In this document: piece by piece, positions 16,647 through 25,381 of the stretch
Layout: each line of letters starts with the position of its first letter
Position numbering within the stretch: the stretch's first letter is position 1
From: Candidatus Sulfopaludibacter sp. SbA3
GTDB taxonomy: Bacteria > Acidobacteriota > Terriglobia > Bryobacterales > Bryobacteraceae
Assembly (NCBI GenBank): GCA_945890485.1
Contig: CAMDCN010000001.1
Location: 558,001 to 622,000 of the forward strand
Direction of reading: 5' to 3'
DNA length: 64,000 nt
The notes under the pieces: generated by a model
What the model saw: the letters and a program-made list of their open reading frames with translations, nothing else
Databases searched by the model: none
Told to the model about the DNA's origin: nothing
Position numbers and translations under genes: made by a program

Positions 16647-19600
16647 TTAATCCCCGGAGGTGGCGGGCGCGGGGCTGTGAGCGACGCCGCGGCGTTGGCT
16701 GACCCAGAGGCCGGCGTCGTCGAGGAGACTGTAGACGACCGGCGTCAGGATGAGCGTCAGTAGCAGCGAAAGGCTCTGGCCGCCGATGACGATGATGGCG
16801 ATGGAGCGGCGCTCTTCGGCTCCCGGGCCGGTGCCGAGGGCGAGAGGCATCATGCCGGCGACCAGCGTGATGGTCGTCATCAGGATGGGCCGCAGACGGT
16901 CCTTGTTCGCCTGCAGAATCGCCTGCAGGCGGGCCAGGCCTTCGCGACGAAGATTGTTCGTGTGATCGATCTGCAGAATGCTGTTCTTCTTCACGACGCC
17001 GAACAGGACCAGGATGCCGAGCGCGGAATAGAGATTCAACGTTTCGCCGAAGAACCACAGCGACAGGAAGCCGAACGGGACGGCTAGCGGCAGGCTAAGC
17101 AGAATCGTCACCGGATGGAGCAGGCTTTCAAACTGCGAGGCGAGGATCATGTACATGAACACGACCGAGAGCGCGAAGGCGAGGAGAAATTCGTTCAGCG
17201 TCCGTTCAAACTCGCGGCCGCGGCCGACGATGGTGGTCGAGTACGTCGCGGGCATGTTCATCGCTTCGGCGGCTTTGAACATCTCGGGAAGACGGTCACC
17301 GAGGCCGTAGCCCGGGAGGATGTTGGCGCGGATACCGACCTGGCGCTGGCGGTCCAAACCTTCGATGCGGAAGGCCGACATCGCTTCCTTGAGTTCAACC
17401 ACGTTATCGAGGCGGACGAGGCCGATGCGCGATTTGTTCGAGGGCACGTAGAGTTTGGAGACGGTGGCCATCGAGTTGCGGTCGCTATCCTTGAGGCGGA
17501 CTTCGACGTCGTACTCTTCGGCGAGTTTATCGTCGCGGAAGCGGGAGACTTCGTCATCGCCGCCAACCATCAACCGGAGAGAGCTGGCGATGTCGGAGGC
17601 GTCGACGCCGAGGTCGGCGGCGCGGTTGCGGTCGATGACGACACGCAACTCCGGCTTGTTCATGCGGAGAGTGGTGTCGACGTCGACGAGTCCGGGAATG
17701 TTGATCGCTGTTTTACGGAGGCGCTCGGAGTAGGTATTGAGTTCGGTGAGTTCGGGGCCGCGGATGACGAAGTCGATATCGTAGGGCGAGGAGCCTTGGT
17801 TGAGCGATTGGATGTTGCCAACGCGGGTGCGGATATCGGGGATCAGCTTCAGCTTGGCGCGCACGGCGGCCATGACGTCGCGCTGGGAGTAGATGCCCTG
17901 GAAGGCTTCGGCGGGCTTGCCTTCGAGCGTCTTCTTCCAGAGCCGGGAGAGCGAGAAAACACGGTTCTCGATGTCTTCGAGCTGGATGTAGACGCGGCCG
18001 CTGTTCACCGCCTGCAGGTATCCCGCGCCGACAATGGCCACGACGTGCTTGATGCCGGGCATGGGCTTCAGATCTTCGTACACGCGGTCGAGCACGGACT
18101 GCATGGACTGCAAGCTGGTTCCTTCTGGCGTGTTGATGCTGACTTCGATTTCGCTCTCGTCCATGTTGGTGGGCAGGTACTCCTGCCGGACGAGCTTGAA
18201 CAAGGGAACCATGCTAAGGATGGTGACGACGCCCAGCGCGCTGATGATGACCCGATGCCGCATAGACCAGCCGAGCATGCGCATGTACAGCCGCTCCATG
18301 GCTCCGTAGACGCCCTCGCTCGCCGTATGCTGTGCCTCGCCGGGGCGCAGCATGCGCGAACACATCATGGGCGTCAGGCTGAAGCTGACGACTAAAGAGA
18401 CGAGAATGGCAACCGTGGCGGTAACGCCAAACGAGTAGAGGAAGCGGCCGGAGATGGACGACATGAACGACACCGGCAGGAAGACGACCACCAGGCTGAG
18501 CGTCGTAGCCATGACAGCGAGGCCGATGTCCTTGGTGGCTTTTACGGCGGCTTCCATCGGGTGCATCTTCTTCTCGTCGACGAAGCGGAAGATGTTCTCG
18601 AGCACGACAATGGCGTCGTCAATCACGACGCCGACCATCAGCACGAGAGCGAGCATCGTGATGTTGTTGAGCGTGAAGTTCATGGCGCGCATAGCGCCGA
18701 AGGTGGCAATGATTGAGGCCGGGATGGCGACGGCGCCAATGACGGTGGCGCGCCAATCCTTCATGAAGACGAAGACGACGAGCGAAGCCAGAATGGAGCC
18801 CAGGATGAGATGGAGCAGGACTTCATGGAAGGCCGCTTCGATGTAGCGCGACTGGTCCTGCAGGATGTCGAGTTGCACCCCGGGTGGGAGCAGTTTTGTG
18901 ACGCGGGTGAGCCGGGCCTTGACGTTATTGACCACGTCGATGGTGTTGGCGCCGGACTGGCGGCGGATTTCTATGGCGACCGCGGAACGGCCATCAAAGC
19001 GGGCGGCGGTGCGCTGTTCTTTGTGGCCATCTTCGGCATAGCCGATGTCCCGGATGCGGACGGGCGAATTGCCGATGGTGGCGACGACGAGTTCGTTGAA
19101 CGTCTTGGGATCGGGAAAGCGGCCGAGGGTGCGGAGCACGAGCTCGCGGGCACCTTCGTCGACGCGGCCGCCGGGGATGTCGGAATTCTGACGCGAGACG
19201 GCGTCGCGGACACTGAGAATCGGAATCTTGTAGGCGGCGAGGCGATCGGCATCCACCCAGATGTTGATGGCGCGTTTTTGTCCGCCGACGAGTTGCACCT
19301 GCCCGACGCCGCCGACGCTTTCAATCGAGTCCTTGATTTCGCGTTCCGCGATCTCGTAGAGCTCACGGGGAGTCTTGTCCCCACTGAGGACGAGCGTCAT
19401 GATGGGCGAAGCGTCGGTATCGAGCTTCTTGATGAGCGGCGGCTTGGCGTCGCGCGGGAGCTGGACGATGATGCTGGCAATGGCATCGCGCACGTCCTGG
19501 GCGGCGACGTCGATGTTGCGATTGAGGTTGAACGTGATGGTGACGATGGAGATGGATTCGGTGGAGGTGGACCGGATATTGTCGATGCCTTCGACGGTGG

Positions 19601-19817
19601 AGACCGAGTCCTCAACGAAGCGGGTGACCGTGCTCTCCATCTCTTCGGGAGAGGCGCCGAGGAGTTGCGTGCGGACCGAGATGATGGGCATGTCCACATC
19701 AGGGAACCGGTCGATGCCCAACTTGGCGTAGGAGACGCCGCCGATGACGACCATGGCGAGGATGAGCATGACCGCGAAGACGGGACGGGCGACGCAGACT
19801 TCGGCTAGCTTTTGCAT
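16647..19817 (-). CDS. RND-family efflux transporter (AcrB/HAE1-like)
   Basis: 1056 residues, the normal length for this family. Two repeats of one TM helix, a large periplasmic loop and five further helices are visible. The first begins RPVFAVMLILAMVVIGGVSY and TM4 near residue 400 carries the proton-relay Asp pair in GVVIDDAIVVLEN. The C-terminal half has the matching FEFLL-like helices and the GVVKKNSILQIDHTN segment; the Lys expected in TM10 fits here. The protein exports drugs or other hydrophobic compounds by proton antiport. It works with the membrane fusion protein encoded immediately upstream (stop at 19818, start at 19817). No outer-membrane channel gene is in the window, so TolC must be elsewhere. 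Confidence 0.95.
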   Translation of the reverse strand: MQKLAEVCVARPVFAVMLILAMVVIGGVSYAKLGIDRFPDVDMPIISVRTQLLGASPEEMESTVTRFVEDSVSTVEGIDNIRSTSTESISIVTITFNLNRNIDVAAQDVRDAIASIIVQLPRDAKPPLIKKLDTDASPIMTLVLSGDKTPRELYEIAEREIKDSIESVGGVGQVQLVGGQKRAINIWVDADRLAAYKIPILSVRDAVSRQNSDIPGGRVDEGARELVLRTLGRFPDPKTFNELVVATIGNSPVRIRDIGYAEDGHKEQRTAARFDGRSAVAIEIRRQSGANTIDVVNNVKARLTRVTKLLPPGVQLDILQDQSRYIEAAFHEVLLHLILGSILASLVVFVFMKDWRATVIGAVAIPASIIATFGAMRAMNFTLNNITMLALVLMVGVVIDDAIVVLENIFRFVDEKKMHPMEAAVKATKDIGLAVMATTLSLVVVFLPVSFMSSISGRFLYSFGVTATVAILVSLVVSFSLTPMMCSRMLRPGEAQHTASEGVYGAMERLYMRMLGWSMRHRVIISALGVVTILSMVPLFKLVRQEYLPTNMDESEIEVSINTPEGTSLQSMQSVLDRVYEDLKPMPGIKHVVAIVGAGYLQAVNSGRVYIQLEDIENRVFSLSRLWKKTLEGKPAEAFQGIYSQRDVMAAVRAKLKLIPDIRTRVGNIQSLNQGSSPYDIDFVIRGPELTELNTYSERLRKTAINIPGLVDVDTTLRMNKPELRVVIDRNRAADLGVDASDIASSLRLMVGGDDEVSRFRDDKLAEEYDVEVRLKDSDRNSMATVSKLYVPSNKSRIGLVRLDNVVELKEAMSAFRIEGLDRQRQVGIRANILPGYGLGDRLPEMFKAAEAMNMPATYSTTIVGRGREFERTLNEFLLAFALSVVFMYMILASQFESLLHPVTILLSLPLAVPFGFLSLWFFGETLNLYSALGILVLFGVVKKNSILQIDHTNNLRREGLARLQAILQANKDRLRPILMTTITLVAGMMPLALGTGPGAEERRSIAIIVIGGQSLSLLLTLILTPVVYSLLDDAGLWVSQRRGVAHSPAPATSGD

Positions 19818-21011
19818 CTAGTTTTCCTTCACTTTCTGGCCCTTGGTCATGCGATCCGTGGCAGGGTTGACAAGGCGGTCTCCCGCCGCGAGCCCTTCCA
19901 ACACTTCGATGCGATCGCCGTCGAGACGGCGTCCCGTTTTCACGATTCGATCTTCGAGAACGCCATTGTTGACCACGAACGCCCGTTCCGTACCGGCGAA
20001 TCCGAGCACCGCGTTGCGGGGCACGACGATTCCCTGCGCGTTCGGATTCAACGTGATGGTCCCCTGCACGAACGAACCGGGGCGCAGCACGCCATCAAGA
20101 TTGGGAATTTCGCCCTCCACCACCAGCGAACGCCCTTGGGCTTCAATGGCGGGGCTGAGACGAACGACGCGTCCCGTGCGGACCACTGGCGCACCTTCGA
20201 GGCGCACCTCAATCATCTGGCCCCGTTCGACGCGCGCGGCGAGGCGTTCGGGAACCTCTAGGCGCACCCGAAGCGGATTCTGACGAACCAGGGTAAGGAT
20301 CGGCGCATTCACGCCGAGGTATTCGCCTGGGGACGAGGGACGGCGGGTCACGGCGCCGCTAAACGGGGCCCGGATAGTGCAATCATCCAACTGCTGACGA
20401 GCCAGAGCCAGGTTCGCCCTCCGCTCACTGAGCTGGGCGCGCAGTTGCATGACGTCGGCCACGACGGCGGCGTAGTGAGCCTCGACGCCATCGCGGCGAA
20501 CTTGGGCTTTTTCGAATTCGATACGGGAAACGACCCCTTCTTTCTGCAGTTTTGCCGTGGTGTCGAAGATGAAGCGGGCTTCTTTCAACGCCGCTGCCGC
20601 CTCGCGAACGGTAGCGGTGCGTTCGGGATCGAACTCCTCGTCGGGGCGGTTCGACAGCGCGAGCCGGGCGCGGATCTGGTCAACGGCGGCTTCACTCTGG
20701 CGGACTCGGAACTCGTATTCAGTTTTCTCCAACTCAGCGATGACTTCGCCTGCTTTGAGTACGCTGCCCAGATCGGCGTAGAGCTTCAACACGCGGCCTG
20801 GCACCTTTGCGGAGACAGTGGTGAGCTCTTCGGCGAACAGCTCGCCATTGGCGCTGATCACCTCCGGGAGGGTACTTAAGGTGACCGCGGCGGTCCTGAC
20901 GCTCACGAGAGCCGGCTCCGTCTTAGCCGCCGCCCCGCTTCCCTCGCCATAGGGGCCGGAGCAACTGGTCAACAGCAGCCCGAAGGCCGGAACAATGCCG
21001 AGTAATCGCAT
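19818..21011 (-). CDS. RND efflux periplasmic adaptor lipoprotein
   Basis: 397 residues. The chosen start MRLLGIVPAFGLLLTSCSGP gives a clean lipoprotein signal with lipobox LTSC. An upstream in-frame start at 21044 would add an unneeded 11 residues. The lipoyl/barrel-sandwich halves (KVPGRVLKLYADLGSVLKAG and DCTIRAPFSGAVTRRPSSPG) flank a coiled-coil hairpin of about 90 residues. Beta-barrel and membrane-proximal domains follow (EVLEGLAAGDRLVNPATD). It bridges the RND pump encoded next to an outer-membrane channel. It is the first gene of the three-gene operon. The upstream region is shared with the divergent PEP-CTERM gene. Confidence 0.93.
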   Translation of the reverse strand: MRLLGIVPAFGLLLTSCSGPYGEGSGAAAKTEPALVSVRTAAVTLSTLPEVISANGELFAEELTTVSAKVPGRVLKLYADLGSVLKAGEVIAELEKTEYEFRVRQSEAAVDQIRARLALSNRPDEEFDPERTATVREAAAALKEARFIFDTTAKLQKEGVVSRIEFEKAQVRRDGVEAHYAAVVADVMQLRAQLSERRANLALARQQLDDCTIRAPFSGAVTRRPSSPGEYLGVNAPILTLVRQNPLRVRLEVPERLAARVERGQMIEVRLEGAPVVRTGRVVRLSPAIEAQGRSLVVEGEIPNLDGVLRPGSFVQGTITLNPNAQGIVVPRNAVLGFAGTERAFVVNNGVLEDRIVKTGRRLDGDRIEVLEGLAAGDRLVNPATDRMTKGQKVKEN

Positions 21012-21208
21012 GAAAATATGAACCTTTATTCTTCCACAAACCACGGACTTCCTTAGAGGCGTTGTGCGGCGGGCCGCCGGTTACCACGGGTCCCTACCTA
21101 TGGGGGGATAGGGTTCTGGAACTACGCCTATTCCCTCAGGCTATCTGCCTCAGGGTTCGAGAACGGTTCCCAATAGGAACTGCGGCGGTACAGGATCACT
21201 ATGGATTC

Positions 21209-21871
21209 ATGAAGACCTCAGCAATCACAACGAACTTTCTGATGGCTCTAGCTTTGATCAGCTTTCCGATGTCGGCCTCGACGTTGTCGGTGACCGGGGT
21301 CGACTATAGCCTAGGGCAAGTCGTGGACTTATCAGCAAACGGTCAGAGCAAGATGACCTTTGCAGGAATTATTTTTGCGGAATACGAGAACACGCCAGTC
21401 GCGACGTTCTGTGTAGACCTTTACACGGCAATCGGCATTGAGACCTTCGGGGTCATTGCCAATCCGGTGGACCAAGTTGTAAACGGACGGCGCGCCGCGT
21501 GGCTGATCCAGAATTTCCTTCCGGAAGTTTTGAATGCCGACCAAGCCGCTGCCCTGCAGGTGGCGATCTGGGATGTGGTCCACGACGCAGGAAACGGTTT
21601 GGCGACCGGATCCCTGCAGGCAGGGGCGGCCCCGGAGCCAGTGGTTCTGTTGGCGGACCAGTACATCGCAGCCAGTGCCGGGCAAGAGGTTACCACGGGT
21701 AGCGTGTTCACGCACACGAATGGTCCTCTCGAGCGGCAGCAACTGATGACGTCGACGAGCTTCACGCCCACGGCATTCGGAGTCCCGGTTCCGGAACCAG
21801 CCACCTTCATGGTGATGGGCGCCGGGTTGCTTCTGCTCGGAGTAGCTCGCCGCCGCCGGAACGTGCGGTAG
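21209..21871 (+). CDS. PEP-CTERM sorting-domain secreted protein
   Basis: 220 residues from MKTSAITTNFLMALALISFP (signal peptide). The C-terminus has the exact tripartite sorting signal: VPEPAT, a hydrophobic helix (MVMGAGLLLLGVA) and an Arg cluster (RRRR). This is recognised by exosortase in bacteria that make extracellular polysaccharide. The mature part holds a Cys- and Ala-rich region resembling thioester-like surface domains (ATFCVDLYTAIGIE, AALQVAIWDVVHDAGNG), a pattern often seen in acidobacterial PEP-CTERM proteins. The exosortase itself is not in the window. An open frame extends 49 codons upstream without homology and is ignored. Confidence 0.9.
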   Translation: MKTSAITTNFLMALALISFPMSASTLSVTGVDYSLGQVVDLSANGQSKMTFAGIIFAEYENTPVATFCVDLYTAIGIETFGVIANPVDQVVNGRRAAWLIQNFLPEVLNADQAAALQVAIWDVVHDAGNGLATGSLQAGAAPEPVVLLADQYIAASAGQEVTTGSVFTHTNGPLERQQLMTSTSFTPTAFGVPVPEPATFMVMGAGLLLLGVARRRRNVR

Positions 21872-21896
21872 GCTCGCTGGGCAGTATACTGCCTAG

Positions 21897-22892
21897 ATGG
21901 CCGCTCACTCCCAAGCAAGTGTTGGTGAGTTAATCGAACTCCGGGAGCTTGCTCCGGGTTCGTTACACAATCTCCTGATCGAGGAGATAGCCGTCTGGCG
22001 ACGGGATCTGCGTTGGGACTTCGATTCCTCCGCTGCGCTGGTCCGTCAGTTCGCCGATGAGCAAACCCTAGGCGGCCACGCTTTGGTTTCCGGCCGCGAA
22101 GTTCTCGGCTACGCATACACCGTAGCCGAGAACGAGAAGGGTCTCGTAGGGGACTTGTTCGTGAGAGAACAGTTCCGTACGGTGGAGATGGAAAATCGCC
22201 TCTTGGCGGCTTGTATCGATTCGCTCGCTAAGATGCGCGCGATTCGTAGGATTGAGGCGCAGATTCTGCTCCTATCCTCCCCGCGGCGGATGCCGGCGGC
22301 GTATCACGATCAACTGCAACTGCACGAACGGCAGTTTATGAGCTGCGAGTTGCGGCCGTGGCCGGAGTGGCCGAGGCGCGTGGAGCAGTGCCGGCTAGAC
22401 GTCGATGTTTGGCATGAGCGCTACCACGATGAAGCGGCGCGCATGCTGGCCGATTCCTATGACGGCCATGTGGACAGCCTGATCAACGATCAGTACCGGA
22501 GCATCGGCGGTGCCCGGCGCTTCCTGACAAACATCGTTGAGTACCCGGGCTGCGGCAGTTTCGACGAAAGGGCTTCCTTACTCGCGTGGAACCGGGACAC
22601 GGGACGCTTGGTGGGCATGTGTCTGGCCAGCCGAGTGGCGAGGGAGGTCGGCCACATCACGCAGGTCTGCGTACACCAGGCAATGCGGGGACGAGGGGTT
22701 GGCTACGCCCTAATGGTGGAATCGATGCGAGCGATGCAAGCCGAGGGATGTGCGCATTGCAGCCTGACGGTCACGACCGCCAACCGGAAGGCGATCAATC
22801 TGTATGAGCGCCTGGGGTTCGTGACCCGGCGAACGTTTGCGGCGATGATATGGGACGGCATCCGGCCGCCCAAGCGAAGCTTCTTCTTCTAG
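21897..22892 (+). CDS. GNAT-family N-acetyltransferase with two GNAT-like halves
   Basis: 331 residues. The C-terminal domain (about residues 165-320) carries the acetyl-CoA binding motif A (QVCVHQAMRGRGVGYALM) and motif B (ANRKAINLYERLGFV). The N-terminal half looks like a degenerate GNAT fold (GYAYTVAENEKGLVGDLFVR) without a clear acetyl-CoA loop. Double-GNAT proteins modify amino groups of small molecules or proteins; no substrate can be named. It follows the PEP-CTERM gene by 25 bases and ends 4 bases from the convergent sulfatase gene. Confidence 0.88.
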   Translation: MAAHSQASVGELIELRELAPGSLHNLLIEEIAVWRRDLRWDFDSSAALVRQFADEQTLGGHALVSGREVLGYAYTVAENEKGLVGDLFVREQFRTVEMENRLLAACIDSLAKMRAIRRIEAQILLLSSPRRMPAAYHDQLQLHERQFMSCELRPWPEWPRRVEQCRLDVDVWHERYHDEAARMLADSYDGHVDSLINDQYRSIGGARRFLTNIVEYPGCGSFDERASLLAWNRDTGRLVGMCLASRVAREVGHITQVCVHQAMRGRGVGYALMVESMRAMQAEGCAHCSLTVTTANRKAINLYERLGFVTRRTFAAMIWDGIRPPKRSFFF

Positions 22893-22896
22893 CGGT

Positions 22897-24327
22897 TCAG
22901 GCTTTATCGGGATGGGCCGCGGCCCAGTCCAGATACTCCCGTACCGAGTTGAACGTCTGGTGTTTGTATAGCCGCCCCGCGTCTTCGACGGGAGCCGTCC
23001 AGTTGTACGACCAGGAGTCGCCGGTCTCCGCCATCTTCTTCGTCAAGCGGCGGTCGAGACTGGCTTCGAGCGGCTTGCGCTTCCCGATCAGGTTGGTTTG
23101 TTGATAGGGATCTTTCTGCAGATCGTAGAGGACCCACGGACGATCCGCGTAGCGGGCGTAAACATAGCGATCCGTCCGAATACCTCGCCACCCGCCATCG
23201 GTACCATCGCCGGCGTACGGGCCAAATATCTGGAAGAAGGCTTCGCGGGGCCCGGTTCCCTTCCCCCGTAGCAGATCCCGGCTCAGATCTTTGCCTTGCA
23301 TCCCGCTTGGGATCCGGACTTCGGCGAGACCAAGCAACGTCGGAGCGAAGTCCACGTGGGTGAAAAACGCCGGGGTCGACGTGCCGGGAGCAATCTTGCC
23401 GGGCCACCGCAGGAAACCCGGGACGCGGATGGACTCTTCCCATGGCTTCCGCTTCAATCGCTCTCCCTGAGAACCCAACATGTCGCCGTGATCGGAGGAG
23501 TAGAGAACAATCGTGTTTTCGGCGAGGCCAAGGGAGTCGAGCGCGCGAAGGATTTTGCCGGTAGCGTCGTCGATCGCCGTGACCATGCCGTAGTACTCAG
23601 CAATTTGTTCCGGTCCAGGGACACCCGGTTTCGCCTGCCAGTTTGGCCGCATGGTGAGCTTGGCGGGATCGTACTGATTCCGGTATTCCGGCGGAGCTTT
23701 GTAGGGGTCGTGCGGCGGCCCCCATTGCACGGTGAGATAGAACGGCTGGCCGGCGGTTTTCGATTGTTGGAGGAACTCAATGGCATAGTCCGCATAGGCA
23801 TCGGCCTCGAAGCGGTCGAGCTTGATCGGTTCAGGACTGTCTCGAAAAATGGTGTTGTTGAAATGTTGATGGCTGCACTGGTTGGCGGCCCAGTATTGAT
23901 AGCCTTGGCGCCGGGGACCGGGCGGCACAAAGCCGGGCAGGCGTGGCCCGCCATCCAAGTGCCATTTCCCCACGAATCCGGTGCGATACCCGGCGGCTGA
24001 GAGTGCCTTGGCGAGGGACGGTCCATCTTCACGAAGATGGAGGTCGTTGGCGACCATGCCATTGCGATGACAATATTGCCCGGTTAGCAGAACTGCGCGC
24101 GCGGGACAGCAGACGGGGGTATTGGCGAATGTATTGGGGATCGTCAGGCCCTGGCGGGCGAGGGCGTCAATGTGGGGAGTTTTGACCTCCTGGTTTCCCA
24201 GGCACCCGACCGATTGGGCGCGGTGCTGGTCCGGCATCAGGAAGAGGATGTTGGGGCGGGATGCGGAGGGAGGAGGAAAAGCAGCGGCGGAAGCCGTCGC
24301 GAGAAACTGCCGTCGTGTGGTTGCCAT
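22897..24327 (-). CDS. Secreted type I sulfatase
   Basis: 476 residues. The N-terminus MATTRRQFLATASAAAF is Tat-like. The alkaline-phosphatase-fold catalytic core has the formylglycine motif C-x-P-x-R at residues 73-77 (CCPAR, first Cys modified), a metal-site Asp at residue 33 in LMPDQHR, and KWHLDGG near 120. DHGDMLGSQGERLKRKPWEE carries the later metal ligands. It hydrolyses sulfate esters after maturation by a formylglycine-generating enzyme, not seen here. It is the last member of the minus-strand run that includes DUF1592, DUF1552 and two LRR genes, 58 bases behind the second LRR gene, so an operon is plausible. Confidence 0.93.
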   Translation of the reverse strand: MATTRRQFLATASAAAFPPPSASRPNILFLMPDQHRAQSVGCLGNQEVKTPHIDALARQGLTIPNTFANTPVCCPARAVLLTGQYCHRNGMVANDLHLREDGPSLAKALSAAGYRTGFVGKWHLDGGPRLPGFVPPGPRRQGYQYWAANQCSHQHFNNTIFRDSPEPIKLDRFEADAYADYAIEFLQQSKTAGQPFYLTVQWGPPHDPYKAPPEYRNQYDPAKLTMRPNWQAKPGVPGPEQIAEYYGMVTAIDDATGKILRALDSLGLAENTIVLYSSDHGDMLGSQGERLKRKPWEESIRVPGFLRWPGKIAPGTSTPAFFTHVDFAPTLLGLAEVRIPSGMQGKDLSRDLLRGKGTGPREAFFQIFGPYAGDGTDGGWRGIRTDRYVYARYADRPWVLYDLQKDPYQQTNLIGKRKPLEASLDRRLTKKMAETGDSWSYNWTAPVEDAGRLYKHQTFNSVREYLDWAAAHPDKA

Positions 24328-24385
24328 GGCAACGGCAGTTTATCGCAAGGCGCGGGCGAAAGGTAATGCCTCTCGGCCCGCCAGG

Positions 24386-25381
24386 CTAGTTGTTTCGGAA
24401 GTTGGCCGCCTTGGCTTCCCAAGGCCCATGGAGTACACGCAGCTTGGGCCGCGCGGCGCGCAAGGCAGCAACGCCCTTCGCGGTCACACCGGTACCCTTC
24501 AGATCCACTTCCTCGAGGTTCGGGAAGCCGGTCAACAATGCGACAGAGTCGTCGTTGATGCGGTCGCAGCCTTCCAGTTTCAAGCGCTGCAGTTTGGTGA
24601 GCGCTTTCATCTTCTCGAGTCGCCGGGGGGTGACGCTCATGGCGCTTACCGTGGCAAAGCGGGTTCCCTCGGAGCCGACGCCAATGGATGTGCATCCAAA
24701 CCGAAGCTCCCGAAGTTGCGTCAAGGTTACGATCGCGTCGAGCCCCACCTCAGACATGTTGACGGACCAGACGTTCGAGTCCGTGCCCTGGCGGCCGCTC
24801 AGATCAAGGAATTGGAGCCCTGGCATCTGCCGCAGCGCCTGCAATCCGGCATCGCCCAACTCATTGCCACCGATGGTCAAAGACTTCAAATTAGTCAGAA
24901 CGGTCAGCCGCTCGAGGCCCACGTCAGTCAGCATCAGCGAACCCAGGTCTAGCGATTCGAGCGATACGATCCCGGCGATGTGGTCGAGCGATGTGTCGCT
25001 GGCCTTGGTGCCATGCAGATCCAGCCGCTTCAGCTTCTTCCAGTTTTTGATCGCCGCCACGCCTTCGTCCGTTACATATTCCGCAAAGCGAAGATCGAGG
25101 TCCACGATTCCGGTCAGGTTCCGCAGTTCCTGCATTCCCTGGTCCGTGACGCGAGATAAAGACAGGTTCAACGAGGTCAGCCCGGGCATGCGCGCCACCT
25201 TACGCATGTCCGCATCGGTCACCCAGCTAGCCCGGAAATCGAGCCCGGTGACCCGGCCGCTCGCATCCCGGACGGCTGTACCGCCGACATCAGAGATCCA
25301 TTGCAGATCGTCCGCGCCTTCAGCGCTCCAGACTGGCGCACAAAGCGCAAACGCAGAGAGCAGGATGGCCATGGGTTTCAT
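24386..25381 (-). CDS. Secreted leucine-rich repeat protein (shorter of two)
   Basis: 331 residues with signal peptide [20 protein letters not shown]. About ten LRR units of roughly 24 residues follow the bacterial pattern L-x-x-L-x-x-L-x-L-x-x-T-x-V-T-D-x-G, for example [19 protein letters not shown] and [20 protein letters not shown]. One unit (residues about 195-245) is longer and irregular. Its ATG follows directly the stop of the longer LRR gene (TAAATG), so the two are coupled and are probably paralogues. LRR domains bind proteins or glycans; a role with the neighbouring DUF1552/1592 proteins or sulfatase is inference. Confidence 0.9.
   Translation of the reverse strand: MKPMAILLSAFALCAPVWSAEGADDLQWISDVGGTAVRDASGRVTGLDFRASWVTDADMRKVARMPGLTSLNLSLSRVTDQGMQELRNLTGIVDLDLRFAEYVTDEGVAAIKNWKKLKRLDLHGTKASDTSLDHIAGIVSLESLDLGSLMLTDVGLERLTVLTNLKSLTIGGNELGDAGLQALRQMPGLQFLDLSGRQGTDSNVWSVNMSEVGLDAIVTLTQLRELRFGCTSIGVGSEGTRFATVSAMSVTPRRLEKMKALTKLQRLKLEGCDRINDDSVALLTGFPNLEEVDLKGTGVTAKGVAALRAARPKLRVLHGPWEAKAANFRNN

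Noticed and set aside
16645-17058. An N-terminal extension of the unknown third RND-operon protein
   Set aside because: The extension lies inside the RND coding sequence in another frame and is Arg/His/Pro-rich; MAEPQV two bases after the RND stop is the natural start.
17115-19808. Long plus-strand open frames opposite the RND transporter (17115-18395 and 18810-19808)
   Set aside because: The minus strand carries an intact 1056-residue RND pump; the plus frames are shadows rich in Asp, His and Val.
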